A stretch of DNA of 64,000 nucleotides, taken from contig NZ_JASISS010000009.1 of assembly GCF_030063195.1 (NCBI RefSeq), positions 1 through 64,000 on the forward strand, written 5' to 3'. A program made the position numbers and the translations under genes. The stretch's first letter is position 1. Each line of letters opens with the position of its first letter. Below are positions 50,275 through 59,949 of the stretch, piece by piece. The notes under the pieces are model-generated. The model searched no databases. It saw only the letters and a program-made list of their open reading frames with translations, and had not been told where the DNA came from. Source of the stretch: Cryobacterium sp. PH31-AA6. GTDB lineage: Bacteria; Actinomycetota; Actinomycetes; Actinomycetales; Microbacteriaceae.

Positions 50275-51705
50275 TCAGCCCTGCTCCGGCGGCACCCGGT
50301 GCTGCCAGAGCAGGCGCCGCTCGAGCTGCGCGCCGAGCGCGAGCAGGGTGGCCTCTCCGCCTGGCCGGCCGATCAGCTGCACCCCCATCGGCAGGCCGTG
50401 CTCGGTCTGCAGCACCGGCAGCACGATGGCGGGCAGCCCGGCCACGTTCACCATCGACGTGAACGGCGTGTAGCGCACCTGCTGGGCGAAGTTCGCCTCG
50501 CCGTCTTCCCGGTCGTACCAGCCCACCGGGCGCGGGGTCATCGCGAGCGCCGGCGTGAGCACGGCATCGAACCGGGAGAGCTGGGCGATGAAGGAACGCT
50601 CGTAGGCGGCCAGCGTGGAGAGCGCCTCGGCCAGGCTGCGCGCCGTGAGCGCACGACCGCGGCCGACGAGCCACCGGGTGAGGGGTTCGAGCAGCCCAAG
50701 CTGCTCCTCGGTCTCGGCCGGGATACTCGCGGCCCCCGCCTGCCAGATCGTGCGGAAGGCGGGCGCATAGCCGGGGTCAGGGGTCAGCGCCGTCTCCTCC
50801 AGGCCGTGCCCCATGGCGGCGAACTCGGCGACCGCGAGGTCCAGCGCCGCGCGTGCCTCCGGCGCGAGGTCGATCGGGTAGTCGCCGTCCCAGGCCGAGG
50901 TGGTCATCACACCGAGCTGGAACCTGCCATCGCCGCGCACGGCGGCCGCCAGCAACGGGGCGTCGTCGCCGGGCGCCCGGAGGGTGAAGGGGTGCTGCGG
51001 ATGCCCGCCGCGGGGTGTGATCATCGCGTCCAGCAACAGCGCGGCATCCGCCACTGTTCTCGCCAGCGGCCCGCCAACGCTGAGACCGCCGAGCTTGTCG
51101 ATACCGGAGGCGGCCGGCACCCTCCCCCGCGACGGCTTGAGGCCGACCAGGCCGCATGCCGCTGCCGGTATCCGAATCGATCCGCCCCCGTCGGAGCCGG
51201 GCGCGAACGGGAGGAGGCGTGCCGCGACGGCGACCGCCGCGCCGCCGCTGGACCCCCCGGCGCCGAGTTCCCGGTTCCACGGGTTACGGGCCGGGGGCTC
51301 GGCGAGGCTTTCGGTGTAGGAGGGCAGCCCGAACTCGGGAGTGCTGGTCTTGCCGAGGCTCACTCCTCCGGCCGCGTCGATGGCCTGCACAAGCTCGTCG
51401 GACTCCGCCGGAACGAAGTCCCGCATCAGGCGTGAGCCGAAGCGGGCCGGTACCCCGGCACGAAGCTGGAGATCCTTGTCGGCGAACGGAAGCCCCCAGA
51501 GCGGTGCCGTGCGCGGCACTCGTTGTTCGACGAGACGGGCGCGAGCCCGGGCCGCGTCCGCGGTGACGGTGACGAACGCGCCGAGGGCGGGGTTGGCCGC
51601 GTCGATGCGGGCCAGGTAGTGCTCGGTCAGCTCGGCGGGGCCGAGCTCGCCGCGCTGCAGCGCCTGCCACTGTTCGAGCGCGGTCAGTTCGTGGGGTTCG
51701 GCCAT
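50275..51705 (-). CDS. Amidase-signature family protein
   Basis: A 476-residue amidase. GLPFADKDLQLRAGVPARFGS has the catalytic Lys; GAGGSSGGAAVAVAARLLPF and SDGGGSIRIPAAACGLVGLKPSRGR carry the two serines of the Ser-cisSer-Lys triad. The chain length matches AtzF/GatA-like members, but substrate specificity cannot be read. The ATG at 51705 is used; a TTG at 51723 would overlap the previous gene. The gene ends three bases from the convergent MMPL stop and follows a small gene on the same strand. Confidence 0.9.
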   Translation of the reverse strand: MAEPHELTALEQWQALQRGELGPAELTEHYLARIDAANPALGAFVTVTADAARARARLVEQRVPRTAPLWGLPFADKDLQLRAGVPARFGSRLMRDFVPAESDELVQAIDAAGGVSLGKTSTPEFGLPSYTESLAEPPARNPWNRELGAGGSSGGAAVAVAARLLPFAPGSDGGGSIRIPAAACGLVGLKPSRGRVPAASGIDKLGGLSVGGPLARTVADAALLLDAMITPRGGHPQHPFTLRAPGDDAPLLAAAVRGDGRFQLGVMTTSAWDGDYPIDLAPEARAALDLAVAEFAAMGHGLEETALTPDPGYAPAFRTIWQAGAASIPAETEEQLGLLEPLTRWLVGRGRALTARSLAEALSTLAAYERSFIAQLSRFDAVLTPALAMTPRPVGWYDREDGEANFAQQVRYTPFTSMVNVAGLPAIVLPVLQTEHGLPMGVQLIGRPGGEATLLALGAQLERRLLWQHRVPPEQG

Positions 51706-51712
51706 GCTCGGC

Positions 51713-52075
51713 TCAGGCGCCAAGCCCGGTCAGGAGCGCCTGGAACGCGCGCGGGGCAGCCGTGAGCACGGATCGCGCCGCCCAGGTGCCGGCCCAGTGT
51801 GCGACCTGGGCAACGTTGATGATCTCGTACTGCACGACCGAGCCGGAATTCTCCGCGAGCACCCGGTACTCTCCGCGATACCACCAGCCACGCTGCACCA
51901 CGATCAGGCGCTGGGCGGGGTCACTGAGGAACCGGCCACCGGCGCCGGCACCGGCGCGCGGCTCGAGCGCACGGAGGAGCCGGGGGTAGACGGCGGTCGG
52001 GGCGGCGTCGAGGTGGCCGGCGAAGGAGCGCAGGACCGTGTGTCGCTCGGGCAGGTCGAGGGGAGCATCGGTCAT
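51713..52075 (-). CDS. Small hypothetical protein, SRPBCC-like appearance
   Basis: A 120-residue protein with alternating strands, for example RLIVVQRGWWYRGEYRVLAE and SVVQYEIINVAQV, that resembles a short SRPBCC/START-like ligand-binding protein. No catalytic motif can be pointed out. TAAAGT is six bases before the ATG and no Shine-Dalgarno is present, so it is likely leaderless. It may be co-transcribed with the amidase, eight bases downstream. Confidence 0.72.
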   Translation of the reverse strand: MTDAPLDLPERHTVLRSFAGHLDAAPTAVYPRLLRALEPRAGAGAGGRFLSDPAQRLIVVQRGWWYRGEYRVLAENSGSVVQYEIINVAQVAHWAGTWAARSVLTAAPRAFQALLTGLGA

Positions 52076-52081
52076 CCCTCG

Positions 52082-52109
52082 ACTTTACGCGGGCCGACGG
52101 CGCTAGCCT
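52082..52109. promoter_or_regulatory. Back-to-back leaderless promoters
   Basis: TAAAGT on the minus strand (52087-52082) and TAGCCT on the plus strand (52104-52109) each stand exactly six bases before an oppositely oriented ATG (52075 and 52116). The two start codons are only 40 bases apart, so RNA polymerases at the two promoters should compete. Confidence 0.6.
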
Positions 52110-52115
52110 GAAACA

Positions 52116-52940
52116 ATGAGAAACAGAGTGTTCAACCCGATCGGCACCGTCGCCCTGGTCACGGGGGCATCGAGCGGTCTGGGCGCCGGATACGCGCGGG
52201 AACTCGCCCAGCGCGGGGCCGATCTCGTCCTCACCGCCCGGCGCCAGGAGCGGCTCGAGGGACTCGCCGTCGAGCTGGCCGAGAAGTACGGCACCGTGTC
52301 GACGGTGATCCCCCTCGACCTGGCCGCCCCTGGCGGCGTCGCCGAGCTGGTCAACGACCTGCACTCCCGCGACATCACCATCGGCACGCTCGTCAACAAC
52401 GCCGGCTTCGCCACCTCCGGCGACCTGGTCGACGCCGACCCGGCCCGGCTGGCCGAGGAGGTCTCGCTCAACGTGGCGGCCCTGACCGCGCTCACTCGCG
52501 CGCTGCTGCCCGACCTGCTCCACACCAGCCGGGCACAGCCGGCCAGCGCGGCACTGGTGAACCTCGCGAGCACCGCTGCGTTCCAACCGGTTCCCGGGAT
52601 GGCGGTCTACGGTGCGACGAAGGCCTACGTGCTCAGCTTCACGGAAGCGCTCTGGTACGAAACCCGCGCTTCCGGCCTCAAGGTGACGGCGATCTGCCCC
52701 GGCGCGGTCGACACCGAGTTCTTCGAGGTCGCCGGGCGCAGGCCCGACTCTCGCCGTGCCCTGCTCACTGTCGCCGAGGTCATGCGTACGACGTTCGCGG
52801 CCCTCGACCGGGCGTCCACCCCGCCGCACGCCGTGAGCGGCCTGCGCAACACGGTGCTCGCCGGAGTGGCCGGTCGGCTCCCCCACCGCGCCGTCGTCAA
52901 CGCCGTGGGCCGGATGAACCGTTCCGGTCCGACCGCCTGA
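52116..52940 (+). CDS. Short-chain dehydrogenase/reductase (DltE/YqjQ-type)
   Basis: A 274-residue SDR: ALVTGASSGLGAGYARELAQ (cofactor loop), NNAGFATSGDLVD, LVNLASTAAFQPVPG and VYGATKAYVLSFTEALWYE with Tyr-x3-Lys. This last block is typical of SDRs related to YqjQ and hydroxysteroid dehydrogenase-like proteins with NADPH. The substrate is unknown. The ATG has TAGCCT six bases upstream. The 89-base gap after it is extremely GC-rich and holds a 16-base palindrome at 52987-53002. Confidence 0.9.
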   Translation: MRNRVFNPIGTVALVTGASSGLGAGYARELAQRGADLVLTARRQERLEGLAVELAEKYGTVSTVIPLDLAAPGGVAELVNDLHSRDITIGTLVNNAGFATSGDLVDADPARLAEEVSLNVAALTALTRALLPDLLHTSRAQPASAALVNLASTAAFQPVPGMAVYGATKAYVLSFTEALWYETRASGLKVTAICPGAVDTEFFEVAGRRPDSRRALLTVAEVMRTTFAALDRASTPPHAVSGLRNTVLAGVAGRLPHRAVVNAVGRMNRSGPTA

Positions 52941-53029
52941 CCTCCCCCGGTCGCTGGTCGCCGCGCCCCAATCCGCAGGCCGCGCCCGCGCCCGCGGGCG
53001 CGCGCTGCCGAAACCGGCGCGGCAACGCG

Positions 53030-53608
53030 CTACTTGAGGCTCTTCTGCATCAGCACGGTGCCGAGCCACCGGTCGAACTTGAAACCGACCTTGCCCATCC
53101 GGCCGATTTCCTCAAAGCCGAAGTCGCGGTGCAGCTTGACCGAGGCATCCGCGCCCTGGTCGGCGATCACCGCGATGATCTCCTTGAGGCCGGCTGCCTT
53201 CGACCGGGTGATCAGTTCGCCCAGCAGCACCCGGCCGAGGCCCTTGCCGGTCGAGGCCGCGCCGAGGTAGATCGAGTTCTCGACCGTGAAGCGGTAGGCC
53301 CGCTTCTCTTTCCAGGGGCTGACCAGCGCGTAGCCGAGGATCTGGCCGGCCGGCGAGACGGCGACGACGAACGGCATCCCGAGCTTGCCGAGGTAGTAGA
53401 ACTTGCTCCGCCACGCGGCGAGGGTCATCGGGTCGACGTCGAAGGTCACCGTGCTGTTGGCGACGTAGTAGTTGTAGATCTCGCGGATGTACGGCAGATC
53501 CGTGATCTGGGCCTCACGCATCGCGTATTCGAACGGCGCCTCGGGTGCCGGCTGCGGCCGGAGGTGTCTGGGCAGCTGTCGACGCGGCTGGTATTCCTCT
53601 TCAAGCAC
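53030..53608 (-). CDS. GNAT acetyltransferase, phosphinothricin acetyltransferase-like
   Basis: A 192-residue acetyltransferase with MREAQITDLPYIREIYNYYVANSTVTFD at its core start, the typical beginning of the PAT/MddA subgroup, then ENSIYLGAASTGKGLGRVLL (acetyl-CoA loop) and KLHRDFGFEEIGRMGKVGFKF. Members acetylate glutamate analogues such as methionine sulfone or phosphinothricin. About 29 extra Pro/Arg-rich residues precede the domain. GAGGAG is seven bases before the GTG at 53608. Confidence 0.87.
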   Translation of the reverse strand: MLEEEYQPRRQLPRHLRPQPAPEAPFEYAMREAQITDLPYIREIYNYYVANSTVTFDVDPMTLAAWRSKFYYLGKLGMPFVVAVSPAGQILGYALVSPWKEKRAYRFTVENSIYLGAASTGKGLGRVLLGELITRSKAAGLKEIIAVIADQGADASVKLHRDFGFEEIGRMGKVGFKFDRWLGTVLMQKSLK

Positions 53609-53637
53609 GTGTAACTCCTCACCCGGAAGCTTCCAGA

Positions 53638-54327
53638 TTACCCGAGCGACCAGTCGACGGGAGCCGCCCCCGCCGCGAGGAGCATGTCGTTCGCGCGGCT
53701 GAACGGCCGGGATCCGAAGAAGCCCCGGCGCGCGGACAGCGGGCTGGGATGCGCCGACTCGATCACGGGCGTGTCACCGAGCAGGGGGCGCACCTTCGCC
53801 GCGTCCCGCCCCCACAGGATCGCGACCAACGGACGCCCCCGTGCGACGAGGGCGCGGATGGCCTGCTCGGTCACTGCCTCCCAGCCCCGGCGCCGGTGCG
53901 AACCGGTCACGCCTTCCTGAACCGTCAGCACCCGGTTCAGCAGCAGCACCCCCTGGTCGGCCCATTTCGATAGATCGCCGTTTCCGGCCGTCACCTCGAT
54001 GTCGCCCCGCAGCTCCGCGGCGATGTTCTGGAGGCTGCGCGGCAGCGGGCGCACGTGTCGCTCCACCGCGAAGGCCAGGCCGATCGGATGCCCGGGAGTC
54101 GGATACGGGTCCTGGCCGAGAATGAGCACGGACACGGCGTCGAAGGGGTCCCGGAAGGCGCGGAAGATCGTGTCGACCGGAGGCAGCCAGGGGCGTCCCG
54201 CCGCCGTTTCCGCGCGGAGGAACCGGTCCATCTGGTCGATCTCGGCCGACACCGGTTCGAGCGCGAGGGCCCAGCCCTGGTCGATCGCCCCGGACAGGGC
54301 GAGCGTCTCCAGGCTGGTCGGGGGCAC
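53638..54327 (-). CDS. ung: Uracil-DNA glycosylase
   Basis: A 229-residue family 1 uracil-DNA glycosylase that removes uracil from DNA in base-excision repair. [21 protein letters not shown] is motif A with the catalytic Asp, [12 protein letters not shown] follows with the uracil-contacting Asn, and [20 protein letters not shown] is the leucine-loop motif. The GTG at 54327 fits the usual length; longer frames upstream are Arg-rich. It follows the S51-like gene by 11 bases on the same strand. Confidence 0.93.
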   Translation of the reverse strand: MPPTSLETLALSGAIDQGWALALEPVSAEIDQMDRFLRAETAAGRPWLPPVDTIFRAFRDPFDAVSVLILGQDPYPTPGHPIGLAFAVERHVRPLPRSLQNIAAELRGDIEVTAGNGDLSKWADQGVLLLNRVLTVQEGVTGSHRRRGWEAVTEQAIRALVARGRPLVAILWGRDAAKVRPLLGDTPVIESAHPSPLSARRGFFGSRPFSRANDMLLAAGAAPVDWSLG

Positions 54328-54338
54328 CCGCGGTCCGC

Positions 54339-55058
54339 TCAGGCGCCGAAGGTGCTGACGAGCACCCCGCCGTCGGCCTGGCTGACCCTCCACACGCTGC
54401 CGGCCCCGACGACGCCGAGCGCTCCGACGCCGACGATCAGGGCCGTGCTCTCGTCGATCGCCAGTCCGCCATCGATCAGGCCGGCCTCGGTGGCCGCGAC
54501 CAGCCGGGAGAGCGTTCCCCATTGCGCCGCATGCACCTCGACGGTGACGTCGAGGAGCCCGATGCCCGGTTCGATCGTGATCTCGTCGAGGCCTTCGGCG
54601 GCATCCTGGGTGGTCACCTCGACCCCGCCCATCCGCCAGCCACCGATCAGGGCGCGTTCGGCCGCGATCATGGCACCGGCGGAAAAGCCGAGGTAGGGAA
54701 TGCCCGCGGCCACCTGGCGGCGGATCTCGCCGGCGATCGGCGCGACCGCGGCGAGATAGGCGGGGGTGAGCCCGCCACCGATGACGATGCCGTCGACCTC
54801 GGAGACCGCGAGCAGCCCGGCGAGTTCGCCGTGGGCGAGGGTGGTGATCCTCGGTTCGAGTTCCCCGGCGGCGCCGATCGCGGCGACGAGGTTCGCCGCG
54901 TGTTCCGGGCCGTCGGCCTCGCGCACGGCGATGATCGCGATCAGGGGCGCGGTGCGGCCCTGGGCCACGCCGCGCGCAGTCGCTTCGACCAGGAACGGCC
55001 CGTAGACGGCCGCGTCGTGGGCGGGAGTCCAGCCGCCGCCGACCAGGTGCACGCTCAC
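54339..55058 (-). CDS. Peptidase S51-like (cyanophycinase/dipeptidase E family)
   Basis: A 239-residue class I amidotransferase-like hydrolase of the S51 group. [18 protein letters not shown] is the oxyanion part; [16 protein letters not shown] carries the nucleophilic Ser (GFSAGAM) with a following acidic helix. The C-terminal part [18 protein letters not shown] holds the likely catalytic His (VHAAQWG). It would cleave Asp- or cyanophycin-type peptides. The GTG at 55058 overlaps the phosphoribosyltransferase stop (GTGA), so the two are coupled. Confidence 0.85.
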   Translation of the reverse strand: MSVHLVGGGWTPAHDAAVYGPFLVEATARGVAQGRTAPLIAIIAVREADGPEHAANLVAAIGAAGELEPRITTLAHGELAGLLAVSEVDGIVIGGGLTPAYLAAVAPIAGEIRRQVAAGIPYLGFSAGAMIAAERALIGGWRMGGVEVTTQDAAEGLDEITIEPGIGLLDVTVEVHAAQWGTLSRLVAATEAGLIDGGLAIDESTALIVGVGALGVVGAGSVWRVSQADGGVLVSTFGA

Positions 55059-55588
55059 GCGCTCACCTCCATGGCTTCGGCGGCGACAACCAGCGGCAAC
55101 GACGACCACGGGAACACGATCCAGCGGTCGGTCTCCCGCCAGGTGTAGTCGGGCACGAGCACCGTTCTCGGCTTGGTGTACAGGGTGGCGGTGCGCACCT
55201 CGGCGGCGGAGTCGCGCAGCAGGGCGACGACGAGGGCGAGGGTGTGCCCGGAATCGGAGACGTCGTCGACCAGGAGAACGCGCAGCCCGGCGAGCGCCGG
55301 GGCGTCGAGCATCGGCCCGGACAACACGGGCTCCGGCAGCCGCTCGTCGATGCCGGTGTAGAACTGCACGTTGATGCTGCCGCAGTTCTTGGTGCCCAGC
55401 GCGTAGGACATGGCCCCGGCGAGCAACAGCCCGCCGCGGGCGATGGCAATCACGACATCCGTCTGGTAGCCGCTGGCCAAAACCGACGCGGCCAGCGTGC
55501 GGGCCGCGTCGGCGAAGACATCCCATTCGAGGACTTCTCGTTGAATCCCGGTCAGGTCTGTGCCTGCGTCATGCGCGTCGAATGCCAT
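55055..55588 (-). CDS. Phosphoribosyltransferase-domain protein
   Basis: A 177-residue type I PRTase. [21 protein letters not shown] is the PRPP-binding motif, and [21 protein letters not shown] supplies the flexible-loop side. Its short size and C-terminal [25 protein letters not shown] resemble the xanthine/hypoxanthine type (Gpt/HptA). A purine-salvage role is likely. TAGCAT lies six bases before the ATG, with no Shine-Dalgarno. It couples to the S51 gene by GTGA, and ung follows. Confidence 0.85.
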   Translation of the reverse strand: MAFDAHDAGTDLTGIQREVLEWDVFADAARTLAASVLASGYQTDVVIAIARGGLLLAGAMSYALGTKNCGSINVQFYTGIDERLPEPVLSGPMLDAPALAGLRVLLVDDVSDSGHTLALVVALLRDSAAEVRTATLYTKPRTVLVPDYTWRETDRWIVFPWSSLPLVVAAEAMEVSA

Positions 55589-55613
55589 TCATCAATGCTA
55601 GGTCACGAGACGG

Positions 55614-56744
55614 TCACGGAAGGTGCCGCTCCTCGTGACCGTTGTAGAGCGACAGTGGCCGGATGAGCGCATTCTCCGCGGTCTGTTCGATGATGTGAGC
55701 CGTCCAGCCGGTGAGCCGGGCCGCGACGAAGAGCGGCGTGAAGGTGAGGGTGTCGAATCCCATCAGGTGGTAGGCCGGGCCCGACGGGTAGTCCAGGTTG
55801 GGCAGGATGCCCGTGCGCGCCGTCATCGCCGCGGCGAGCGATTCGTAGAGGTCGAGCAGGTCGGGCCGGTCGTAGTGTTCGATCAGCGTGAGCAGGGCCG
55901 TGTACATGGTCGGCACCCGGGAATCGCCGTGCTTGTAGACCCGGTGCCCGAATCCCATCACCTTGTGCTTGGCGTCGAGGGTCTGCTTCAGCCAGGTTTC
56001 GGCCCGCCCGCCGGCACCCTGGCCCGCGCCGATCTCGTCGAAGATGTGCATGACGGCCTCGTTCGCGCCGCCGTGCAGTGGACCCTTCAGGGCGCCGATC
56101 GCACCGGTCACGGCGGAGTGGTAGTCCGACATCGTTGAGGTGATCACGCGCGCGGTGAAGGTGGACGCGTTGAAGGAATGCTCGGCGTACATGATCATCG
56201 ACACGTCGAAGGCCTCGACGACGACGAGCTCGGGCACCTCGCCGAAGGTCATGAACAGGAAGTTCGCCGAGTAGCCGAGGTCGTCGCGGGGTTCGACCGG
56301 GTCCAGCCCGTGGCGGCGGCGCTGGTCGTACGCGACGATCGACGGCATCTGCGCCCACAGGCGCAGGCCCTTGGCCCGGTTGGCTTCCGGCGACGGGTCG
56401 TCGACCTGGGGGTCGTTGGCGCCGATCAGGCTCACAGCGGTGCGCACGACATCCATCGGGTGAGCCGTCATCGGCAGCTCGTCGATGACCCGGCGCACGG
56501 CCGGTGCGAGGTGCCGCAGCGATCGCTCCTGCTCCTCGAAGGCGGCCAGTTCGGTGTCCGTCGGCAGCTCCCCGTTCCAGAGCAGGTAGGCGACCTCCTC
56601 GAAGCTGCGCTGCGAGGCGAGCTCCTGCACGGGGTAGCCGCGGTAGAGCAGCGAGTTGGAGTCGGGGTTGACCTTGGAGACGGCCGTCCTGTCGACGACG
56701 ACACCCGCGAGGCCCTTGAAAACCGTCGGTTCGTTCTGAGTCAT
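55614..56744 (-). CDS. prpC: 2-methylcitrate synthase/citrate synthase
   Basis: A 376-residue citrate-synthase family enzyme of the short, methylcitrate type, condensing propionyl-CoA with oxaloacetate. GLAGVVVDRTAVSKVN and SLLYRGYPVQELA open it; active-site histidines are in LKGPLHGGANEAV and VMGFGHRVYKHGD, with the Asp side in GIPNLDYPSG-like. AAAGGAGCGTC precedes the ATG at 56744. It is the last gene of prpD-prpB-prpC. GGTCACGAG inside its final codons can pair with CTCGTGACC after the stop (55601-55640), a possible terminator. Confidence 0.93.
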   Translation of the reverse strand: MTQNEPTVFKGLAGVVVDRTAVSKVNPDSNSLLYRGYPVQELASQRSFEEVAYLLWNGELPTDTELAAFEEQERSLRHLAPAVRRVIDELPMTAHPMDVVRTAVSLIGANDPQVDDPSPEANRAKGLRLWAQMPSIVAYDQRRRHGLDPVEPRDDLGYSANFLFMTFGEVPELVVVEAFDVSMIMYAEHSFNASTFTARVITSTMSDYHSAVTGAIGALKGPLHGGANEAVMHIFDEIGAGQGAGGRAETWLKQTLDAKHKVMGFGHRVYKHGDSRVPTMYTALLTLIEHYDRPDLLDLYESLAAAMTARTGILPNLDYPSGPAYHLMGFDTLTFTPLFVAARLTGWTAHIIEQTAENALIRPLSLYNGHEERHLP

Positions 56745-56761
56745 GACGCTCCTTTGCGTTT

Positions 56762-57673
56762 CTACGAGGGGAGATGCGGGTTGAGGGTGAAGTTGAACAC
56801 CCCGGAGTCGAAGTGGCTGTATGCCGGATAGTCGAGCAGATCGTACAGTTCCGCCCGGTGCTGCATCTCCGGCAGGAGGGACGTCAACGATCCTTCCGCC
56901 TCGATGGTATCGAGGCCGCGCTCGGCCGCGCCCATCGCCAGGCGCAGGAGCGAGACCGGGAAGATGACGATGTTCATCCCCACGTCGGCGAGCTGCTGCA
57001 CGGTGAAGAGCTCGCCCTTGCCGAATTCGGTCATGTTCGCCAGGATCGGCACGTCCACGGCGGCCCGGATCGCGGCGAACTCGGCCAGCGACGCCATCGC
57101 CTCGGGGAAGATCGCGTCCGCGCCCGCGTCGACGAGTCCCTTCGCCCGGTCGACCGCGGCGGCCAGCCCGTCGACCGCTCGGATGTCGGTGCGCGCCATG
57201 ACGAGAAAGTTCGGGTCCCGGCGGGCATCCACCGCCGCCCGGATTCGCTTGGCGGCAGTGTCGAAGTCGACGACCTGCTTGCCGTCGAGGTGCCCGCACC
57301 GTTTCGGGTTGACCTGGTCCTCGATGTGCATCCCGGCCAGGCCCGCGTCTTCGAGGGTCTGGATGGTGCGCGCCACGTTCATCGGTTCGCCGAAACCGGT
57401 GTCGGCGTCGACGATGGCGGGGAGGTCGGTCATCCGGGCGATCTGCTGGCTGCGCCCGGCGACCTCGGTGAGGGTGGTCAGTCCGATGTCAGGCAGGCCC
57501 AGGTCAGCCGAGAGCACCGCCCCTGAGATGTACACGCCCTCGAAGCCCTTGGCCCCGATCAGGCGGGCCGAGAGCGGGTTGAATGCGCCGGGGAAGCGAA
57601 GCAGTCGTCCACCGGCGAGCGCCGCCCTGAGCTCGGCGCGCTTCTGGGCCGGAGTAACGCTGGAGTACAGCAT
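56762..57673 (-). CDS. prpB: Methylisocitrate lyase
   Basis: A 303-residue lyase splitting 2-methylisocitrate into pyruvate and succinate. It belongs to the ICL/PEP mutase superfamily: DLPAIVDADTGFGEP supplies metal-binding Asp residues, HIEDQVNPKRCGHLDGK carries the KRCGH active-site loop, and IFPEAMASLAEFAAI follows. The start overlaps the prpD stop by ATGA. It sits between prpD and prpC, 18 bases from the latter, confirming the methylcitrate assignment over isocitrate lyase. Confidence 0.94.
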   Translation of the reverse strand: MLYSSVTPAQKRAELRAALAGGRLLRFPGAFNPLSARLIGAKGFEGVYISGAVLSADLGLPDIGLTTLTEVAGRSQQIARMTDLPAIVDADTGFGEPMNVARTIQTLEDAGLAGMHIEDQVNPKRCGHLDGKQVVDFDTAAKRIRAAVDARRDPNFLVMARTDIRAVDGLAAAVDRAKGLVDAGADAIFPEAMASLAEFAAIRAAVDVPILANMTEFGKGELFTVQQLADVGMNIVIFPVSLLRLAMGAAERGLDTIEAEGSLTSLLPEMQHRAELYDLLDYPAYSHFDSGVFNFTLNPHLPS

Positions 57674-59226
57674 CAGAAGATTCCGACCGGGGTGGGGAGT
57701 GAGGTGAGCAGGCCGTTGGCGGCCACGATCGTGAGCTCGCCGAGTTCCTCGGCGGCCAGGCTGGGGAGGCGCTGGGCGGCGCTGAGGAAGCGCACGATCT
57801 CACCCTCCTCGAGCACATCGGCGGCGAGCACACGGAACTTATTGATGTACTCGGCGCGGCCGAACGGCTTGGCGCCGAGCGGGTGTGCGTCGGCGACCGC
57901 GAGCTCGTCCACGATCCGGGTGCCGTCGGCGAGCAGGATCTCCACCCGGCCGCCGAAGGCCTGCTCTGCCGGGTCGAGCGAGTGGTAGCGCCGGGTCCAC
58001 TCTGGGTCCTCCGTCGTTCTCACCCGGTTCCACAGCGCGACCGTGTCGGCGCGACCGGCGCGCTCGGGCCGGTAGGAGTCGACGTGGTGCCAGCTGCCGT
58101 CCTGCAGAGCCACCGTGAAGATGTAGGGGATCGAGTGGTCGAGGGTCTCCCGACTGGCGGTCGGGTCGTATTTCTGCGGGTCGTTCGCCCCTGATCCGAT
58201 CACGTTGTGGGTGTGGTGACTGGTGTGGATGACGATGGACTCCACGATGTCCCTGCCGTCCGGTCCCTGAGCCTGTCGAAGGGCAGGGTGCTCGCGGTGA
58301 AGTTTGCGGGCGAGGTCGATCAGCGCCTGGGCCTGGTATTCGGCCGAATGCTCCTTGGTGTAGCTGTCCAGGATCGCCCGCTTCGCCTCGCCGGCCTCCG
58401 GCAGGGACACGTCGTAGGCGGCACCCGGACCATCGAGCAGCCACGCGATCACGCCGTCTTCGCCCTCGTAGATCGGCGTCGGGCTGGTTTCGCCGCGCAT
58501 CGCCCGGTCGACCGCCTCGACGGCCATCTTGCCGGCGAAGGCCGGCGCGTAGGCCTTCCAGCTGGAGATCTCACCCTTGCGGGACTGCCGGGTCGCCGTT
58601 GTCGTGTGCAGCGCCTGCCCGACGGACTGGAAGATCGTGGCCGGGTCGAGGCCGAGCAGGGTGCCGATCCCGGCGGCGGCCGACGGGCCGAGGTGGGCGA
58701 CGTGGTCGATCTTGTGGGCGTGCAGGCTGATCGCCTTGACCAGGTCGATCTGCACCTCATACCCGGTGGCGATCCCGCGCACGAGGTCGCGCCCGGTCAG
58801 GCCCCTGGACATGGCGAGGTGCTGGGCCACGGCGACGACCGGCGGGATGTTGTCGCCGGGGTGCGAATACTCGGCGGCGAGGAACGTGTCGTGGTAGTCC
58901 AGTTCGCGTACGGCCACGCCGTTGGCCCAGGCCGCCCACTCCGGGGAGACCCTTCTCGAGCGCTGTGCACCGAACACGGTCGAGCCGACCCCGTTGAAGG
59001 AACGGGGGTGGGCCAGCGCCTGCGACCGCGCGGCGACCACGGGTCGCCGGGTCAGCGAGGCGGCAGCGACGGCCGCATTGTCGATGACCCGGTTGATGAT
59101 CATCTCGGTCACCTCGTCGGTGACCGGCACCGGGTCGGCCGCGCATTCGGCGATCTTCCAGGCGAGCTGATCGGTTCGGGCCAGGTTTTCGTCGCTGCGG
59201 TGAACACGAACGTGATGTTGCTGCAC
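57673..59226 (-). CDS. prpD: 2-methylcitrate dehydratase (MmgE/PrpD)
   Basis: A 517-residue MmgE/PrpD protein that dehydrates 2-methylcitrate. [25 protein letters not shown] is the family signature, and [22 protein letters not shown] a second strongly conserved block. An in-frame segment LRQAQGP in the middle is encoded by a dispersed palindromic repeat (see separate entry). GGAACCACC precedes the ATG. The GntR regulator lies just upstream on the same strand (15 bases), so the four genes gntR-prpD-prpB-prpC may be one transcript. Confidence 0.94.
   Translation of the reverse strand: MQQHHVRVHRSDENLARTDQLAWKIAECAADPVPVTDEVTEMIINRVIDNAAVAAASLTRRPVVAARSQALAHPRSFNGVGSTVFGAQRSRRVSPEWAAWANGVAVRELDYHDTFLAAEYSHPGDNIPPVVAVAQHLAMSRGLTGRDLVRGIATGYEVQIDLVKAISLHAHKIDHVAHLGPSAAAGIGTLLGLDPATIFQSVGQALHTTTATRQSRKGEISSWKAYAPAFAGKMAVEAVDRAMRGETSPTPIYEGEDGVIAWLLDGPGAAYDVSLPEAGEAKRAILDSYTKEHSAEYQAQALIDLARKLHREHPALRQAQGPDGRDIVESIVIHTSHHTHNVIGSGANDPQKYDPTASRETLDHSIPYIFTVALQDGSWHHVDSYRPERAGRADTVALWNRVRTTEDPEWTRRYHSLDPAEQAFGGRVEILLADGTRIVDELAVADAHPLGAKPFGRAEYINKFRVLAADVLEEGEIVRFLSAAQRLPSLAAEELGELTIVAANGLLTSLPTPVGIF
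58262..58283. repeat. Dispersed palindromic repeat translated within prpD
   Basis: GGTCCCTGAGCCTGTCGAAGG-G on the plus strand is the well-known CCCTTCGACAGGCTCAGGG-type element, normally intergenic in many actinobacteria. Here it is read in frame inside prpD as LRQAQGP, in a loop before a conserved block. Identity with the genome-wide family is from memory and needs a search. Confidence 0.7.
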
Positions 59227-59241
59227 GGTGGTTCCTTTCGG

Positions 59242-59949
59242 TTAGGCGACCGGGCCGGTCGGCTGCCCCTGGATCGCCGCGAGGACGTTCGTGAGGCTCT
59301 GCTGGAGGTGGACGTGGGTGGCGTGCGCCGCGAGCGAGGTGTCGCCGGCGATGATCGCGTCGATGATGAGCAGGTGCTCGGCCGCCGCGGAGCGCAGCCG
59401 GTCGGGGTTGCCCCTGGCCAGACGACGGATGCGAGCCAGGTGGGTGCGCACGGTGGCCAACGCTCCGACCAGGAAGGGGTTGGCGACGGCGGCGGCGACC
59501 GCATCGTCGAATTCGTCGATCAGGTCGTAGTAACGGTGCAGGCCCGTCTCGCCCTGCGCGAGCAGCGCGGGGGCGGCGAGGAACTGGTCTCGGAGGGCCA
59601 GGAAGACCGCGGGGTCCCGGCGGTCGGCCGCGATTCTGGCGGCGTGCTCCTCGAGCGCCCTGCGCACCTCGTAGAGCTCGCGGATGCTGTCGACGTTCAT
59701 CTCGGTGACTATGAAGCCCCGTCCGGGGCGGCCGGCCACGAGGCCGTCGGCGATCAGTCGGGCGATCGCTGCCCGCAGCGGCGTACGGGAGACCCCGATC
59801 CGGGCCGATTGCTCGATCTCGAGCAGCCCGGTCCCCGGCGGCAGAATCCCGTCGAGGATCTCACCGCGCAGCTGGCGGTAGGCGCGCTCGCCGGCGCGCA
59901 GCGGGGCGGCGGGTCCCGCCGTTGGGGTTTCTGTATACACAGACCCCAT
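59242..59949 (-). CDS. GntR-family regulator (FadR/FCD subfamily) of propionate genes
   Basis: A 235-residue regulator with an N-terminal winged helix (about 20-85; GEILDGILPPGTGLLEIEQSARIGVSRTPLRAAIARL) and an all-helical FCD ligand domain whose metal-type residues include Asp and His in FDDAVAAAVANPFLVG and HLLIIDAIIAGD. FCD regulators respond to organic acids; 2-methylcitrate or propionyl-CoA derivatives are natural candidates here. It is divergent from prpE and just ahead of prpD. A TGTATACA site lies inside its own codons 4-6 and a matching one before prpE. Confidence 0.9.
   Translation of the reverse strand: MGSVYTETPTAGPAAPLRAGERAYRQLRGEILDGILPPGTGLLEIEQSARIGVSRTPLRAAIARLIADGLVAGRPGRGFIVTEMNVDSIRELYEVRRALEEHAARIAADRRDPAVFLALRDQFLAAPALLAQGETGLHRYYDLIDEFDDAVAAAVANPFLVGALATVRTHLARIRRLARGNPDRLRSAAAEHLLIIDAIIAGDTSLAAHATHVHLQQSLTNVLAAIQGQPTGPVA

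Noticed and set aside
52941-53029. GC-rich palindrome (52987-53002) as a terminator
   Set aside because: The palindrome has no loop and sits in a run of CG repeats, so chance symmetry is likely.
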